Shown here: positions 61,852-64,000 of the stretch, in pieces | Layout of the letters: each line of letters begins with the position of its first letter | Position numbering within the stretch: the stretch's first letter is position 1 | From: an uncultured Exiguobacterium sp. | Lineage (GTDB): Bacteria > Bacillota > Bacilli > Exiguobacteriales > Exiguobacteriaceae | Direction: 5' to 3' | Length of the DNA: 64,000 bases | Assembly: GCA_913775715.1 (NCBI GenBank) | Contig: CAJYMC010000007.1 | Coordinates: 1,054,001 to 1,118,000, forward strand | Made by a program: the position numbers and the translations under genes | The notes under the pieces: model-generated | What the model was told of the DNA's origin: nothing | Databases searched by the model: none | What the model saw: only the letters and a program-made list of their open reading frames with translations

Positions 61852-61986
61852 CTTTCATTTCCTCCAAAGATAACTCGTTGTGTAATACCGTTCGTTTTGA
61901 ACGCTTTTCAAGACTATGTATGCCTCATGCTACTTCACTCATACATTTTTGATATCATTCATTTACTTTAATTAAGACGCGTATAT

Positions 61987-62355
61987 TCAAGTGCGTGGTG
62001 AGCGGTATTTATAAATACTCCAGATGCTGAAAACACTTAAAGTCGTTCCAATGAACGAAAATAATGTTGTTGTCGTCCCATTTGGAATCATGAAACCAAT
62101 AGGCATTAATCCGATAAATGTTAGAACAATAAAGGATTGATAGACCACGTTGATGATATTTAAAAGTGAATGATTAAAAAACGATAAAATGAGTGGTGGT
62201 AAGAATAACACGATGGTCATGATTACCGAAATACGAAAGGCTACCGGCTCTTCTGTTGAAATGACATGATCTCCTACCGCATTTTTTGATGCGATGAATA
62301 ATAATGCTACTGCGGAGCACATTGTTAAAAATACAAGCAATACTTTTCTAATCAT
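61987..62355 (-). CDS. Small membrane protein (122 aa)
   Basis: Four hydrophobic segments, starting MIRKVLLVFLTMCSAVALLF and ending in a SLTVFSIWSIY-like helix. No domain was recognised. It is monocistronic and AT-rich. ATG with AAGGAGG upstream. Confidence 0.6.
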   Translation of the reverse strand: MIRKVLLVFLTMCSAVALLFIASKNAVGDHVISTEEPVAFRISVIMTIVLFLPPLILSFFNHSLLNIINVVYQSFIVLTFIGLMPIGFMIPNGTTTTLFSFIGTTLSVFSIWSIYKYRSPRT

Positions 62356-62501
62356 AATTCGACCTCCTTTTTCCCAATCATATCACCACCTCTAAATAAA
62401 ATGTATATATTATACTCCGAATTACATCATTTAACAATTATATAAAATAATATATTTTATTCAGATGAGAGCATATAGTTTCATTACACCATTTCTAAAC
62501 A

Positions 62502-62548
62502 ACAAAAAAATCCACCCCTCGATTCTGACTGATCAAAGAATGGATTTA
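62502..62548 (-). terminator. Terminator after the SRPBCC gene
   Basis: On the minus strand AAATCCA pairs with TGGATTT, with an inner AGAAT/ATTCT pairing and a following T-run (TTTTTTT). Confidence 0.6.
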
Positions 62549-62580
62549 ACAAGGCACTGTGCCATTTTTTAATTGAGTAT

Positions 62581-63027
62581 TCATGGATTCAACTGATCAA
62601 CGAGAAGATAGTTTCCTGCCTCGACATAGTTCGTGAAGCGATCCAGGATACTTTGCCACGATGCGCGTTGCGCTTCCGGGTCATTCACTTGATCGTCTTC
62701 AAAAATTTCAATCACTTTCGTTCGATGGCGCAACGGAATGAACATGACTTCGACAAGTCGTCCATCCTCTAATTGATAGCGCAGATGCTCCAAGGGCGAA
62801 ACTTCCTGATACGTACCTAAATATTCGACGAACGTTGGACTGCCCTCACGTTGCATTCGACTTTTAAAATATCCCTGTTCCGTCAATTCATTCTCGACAT
62901 GTGTCGTATACCAGCCATTCGACGATCGATACCATTGCATCATATGTTGCGGTTCTGTCCATAGACGCCATACGGTCTCAATCGGAGCTGAAATCGTTGA
63001 CGATATCATTAAAAAATTATCCAACAT
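62581..63027 (-). CDS. SRPBCC / AHSA1-like protein
   Basis: This 148-residue protein has the START/AHSA1 opening SSTISAPIETVWRLWTEPQHMMQWY, a central FVEYLGTYQEVSPLEHLRYQL strand and a C-terminal helix (SWQSILDRFTNYVEAG). The fold is a hydrophobic ligand-binding cup. The ligand is unknown. ATG with GGAGGGAAC upstream. It stands alone on the minus strand. Confidence 0.85.
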   Translation of the reverse strand: MLDNFLMISSTISAPIETVWRLWTEPQHMMQWYRSSNGWYTTHVENELTEQGYFKSRMQREGSPTFVEYLGTYQEVSPLEHLRYQLEDGRLVEVMFIPLRHRTKVIEIFEDDQVNDPEAQRASWQSILDRFTNYVEAGNYLLVDQLNP

Positions 63028-63220
63028 GTTCCCTCCACTTCAAAGTCTTTTTTAAAGAATTTAATCCTCTTAGATTTTTTCTAAAGATAACTTTCGATAG
63101 ACTAGTCTAATATCCCTACTTATTTATCGAAATAGTTTTAAAGAACTAAGAGAACAGGTCAGATGAATTGTTTATTCAGGAACTTTGTACCTTATTCATA
63201 AAGAAAGTAGAAATTCAAAA

Positions 63221-63245
63221 TAAAAAACCGCTCAACAGAGCGGTT
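63221..63245 (-). terminator. Terminator of a minus-strand transcript
   Basis: AACCGCTC pairs with GAGCGGTT around AACA and ends in T-run (minus strand). There is no convincing gene upstream of it, so it probably ends a non-coding transcript. Confidence 0.7.
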
Positions 63246-63348
63246 CGTAAGAAAAATCTCGATTTTCACACCAACTGTGCAATGAGATTTTTATAGGTGC
63301 TAGAAATGGCTTAAGACTGCGGTCTTTTCCGACGCAAGCCATAATACT
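63222..63348 (-). ncRNA. Candidate structured small RNA
   Basis: A -10-like TATAGT (63355-63360, minus) precedes about 125 bases with three consecutive stems. The first is GGCTT/AAGCC (63308-63340) with an inner AAGAC/GTCTT hairpin. The second is AAAAATCTC/GAGATTTTT (63252-63292) with an inner CAC/GTG pair. The third is the terminator at 63221-63245. No reading frame of note fits. No -35 element was found, so this is a prediction only. Confidence 0.35.
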
Positions 63349-63624
63349 GATAAAACTATACGGTGATTTTCGTGTGTTTCCTCTCGTCTGAACAACGGAC
63401 TTGAAGGTAATTGACTCACCTACTATGTCCTCTCTCGTCATCCATCAAGTGGGAATTCAGGTGGGAACTGACCACTTGTAAGAGGTAGTGGGAACTGAAG
63501 TGAATCGATGCCTTCAGAATAAGCGGAAAACCTTCTGGAATCAAGTGACAATCCGTTTGCTTCATACCCACGTGGGGTATAGATAAGCATTGACCGTCGG
63601 ACTGTTTCACACAAGGAGGAGCAC
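63349..63624. other. Intergenic region of the right-edge element
   Basis: Open minus-strand frames here (63438-63797, 63232-63441) have no family similarity and no ribosome binding site, so I do not call genes. The region contains three direct GTGGGAA repeats (63449-63499) and CCCACGTGGGGTAT near 63570, an imperfect palindrome. It probably includes the control region of the plus-strand gene at 63625. Confidence 0.4.
63449..63499 (+). repeat. Three direct repeats GTGGGAA(C/T)T
   Basis: GTGGGAATTCAG (63449-63460), GTGGGAACTGAC (63461-63472) and GTGGGAACTGAA (63488-63499). The first two are adjacent, the third follows after 15 bases. They could be iteron-like or operator sites upstream of the edge element's first gene. 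Confidence 0.55.
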
Positions 63625-63831
63625 ATGAAAGTTTTGCTCGTGAACAAGACGCAGATCGCGCTGGCTGGAGAGGCACCTGAGATCCTCGCCGCGTTCGAAC
63701 GCCTGACGGAAGGCTTGCAGGTCGATATCGTACGCCAGACGGAGACGCTGATGGAACTTGACGTCAGCGAGAGCCAGGCGAAGCGGGAGCGCGTCACGGA
63801 ACAATTGAAGATGCGACTGGGAGCGTCCTAA
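63625..63831 (+). CDS. Small hypothetical protein (68 aa), GC-rich
   Basis: MKVLLVNKTQIALAGEAPEI begins an acidic, helical protein of 68 residues, with GAGGAGCAC upstream of the ATG. The codons are markedly more GC-rich than in the preceding genes. It was not recognised; size and context suggest a phage- or plasmid-type accessory gene. A terminator hairpin overlaps its stop codon. Confidence 0.6.
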   Translation: MKVLLVNKTQIALAGEAPEILAAFERLTEGLQVDIVRQTETLMELDVSESQAKRERVTEQLKMRLGAS

Positions 63832-63846
63832 AGGGCGCTCTTTTTC
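63817..63846 (+). terminator. Terminator overlapping the stop of the 68-residue gene
   Basis: GAGCGTCC (63821-63828) and GGGCGCTC (63833-63840) pair with one G-U around the stop codon TAA; TTTTT follows at 63841-63845. Confidence 0.7.
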
Positions 63847-63863
63847 GGAAGGGAGCGAGTAAT

Positions 63864-64000
63864 ATGGGTGTTAAAATAGACTTCGTAACAAGCGTGTTCA
63901 CTGCACTTGCAGCTGGGGCGGCAGCATGGTCGGCTTTAATAAGTAGAAATCAATTCAAAGATCAAACCAGGCGGCAAAAAGAACAAGAACGTCCTCGCCT
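63864..64000 (+). CDS. Membrane-anchored protein, 3' end beyond the window
   Basis: ATG at 63864 with GGGAG upstream starts a frame MGVKIDFVTSVFTALAAGAA with a membrane helix to about residue 25 and a charged, Gln/Arg-rich continuation (FKDQTRRQKEQERPRL). It runs off the right end, so length and family are unknown. It is the second gene of the right-edge element. Confidence 0.6.
   Translation, partial: MGVKIDFVTSVFTALAAGAAAWSALISRNQFKDQTRRQKEQERPR

Noticed and set aside
63221..63348. tracrRNA or CRISPR-related RNA at the right edge
   Set aside because: There is no repeat array and no cas gene in the window, so the structured region is reported only as an unassigned RNA candidate.
63438..63797. 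119-residue minus-strand frame at the right edge
   Set aside because: It is antisense to the plus-strand gene at 63625, which has a good ribosome binding site; Ser- and Arg-rich shadow composition.

Overview
The window reads as a chromosomal segment of a moderately low-GC Gram-positive bacterium of the Bacillales, most like Exiguobacterium. The reasons are strong Shine-Dalgarno sites with many GTG and TTG starts, two T-box leaders in front of aminoacyl-tRNA synthetase genes, Fur-type boxes, and gene sets also known from Bacillus (yclNOPQ-like, yxlEFG-like, mupG-murP-murQ, class I LysRS). No rRNA or tRNA gene was seen, so the genus is a recognition-based guess.

Region 1 (about 0-9.3 kb) is an accessory block of small soluble or membrane proteins, almost all on the minus strand and tightly packed. 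It contains SMI1/KNR4 (SUKH)-like, DUF2750, DUF2716, DUF2199 and WGR-like domains. It looks like an immunity-type (polyimmunity) array with no toxin gene in view. Four of its genes share one WGR-like N-terminal module, and one member of a tandem pair is frameshifted. Region 2 (9.8-20.4 kb) is a mixed housekeeping and accessory stretch: a lipoprotein, small membrane proteins, an MTA/SAH nucleosidase, DinB, an ankyrin protein, a P-loop kinase, a LysR/MFS divergent pair, a HAD-LacI-phosphotransferase operon, NUDIX and VOC proteins.

Region 3 (20.5-35.5 kb) holds a nitrilase-family amidohydrolase, acetyltransferases, and a type 2 isoleucyl-tRNA synthetase gene behind an intact Ile T-box. The ileS reading frame is broken by an apparent 10-bp deletion that also removes the first His of its HIGH signature. 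Further on are an Xre regulator with a membrane partner, a chemotaxis receptor, a sarcosine-oxidase-family flavoenzyme and a yxlEFG-like ABC operon. Region 4 (35.5-46.6 kb) is metal acquisition. A five-gene Nik/Opp-type importer and a four-gene siderophore importer (yclQNOP order) each have a promoter with a Fur box just downstream, with a GAF-GGDEF protein between them. Region 5 (46.7-57 kb) has an M50-type membrane protease, a minor citrate synthase, a WYL regulator with a DJ-1/PfpI protein, a MurNAc-6-phosphate recycling operon (murQ-murP-mupG), and a class I lysyl-tRNA synthetase behind a Lys T-box with specifier AAA.

Region 6 (57-63 kb) has another SUKH protein, an EamA exporter, an AAC(6')-like acetyltransferase, a glutathione peroxidase and several small proteins. 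At 63.2 kb the character changes. There is a possible structured RNA on the minus strand, three GTGGGAA direct repeats, and a GC-rich two-gene start that runs off the right end, suggesting the edge of another accessory element.
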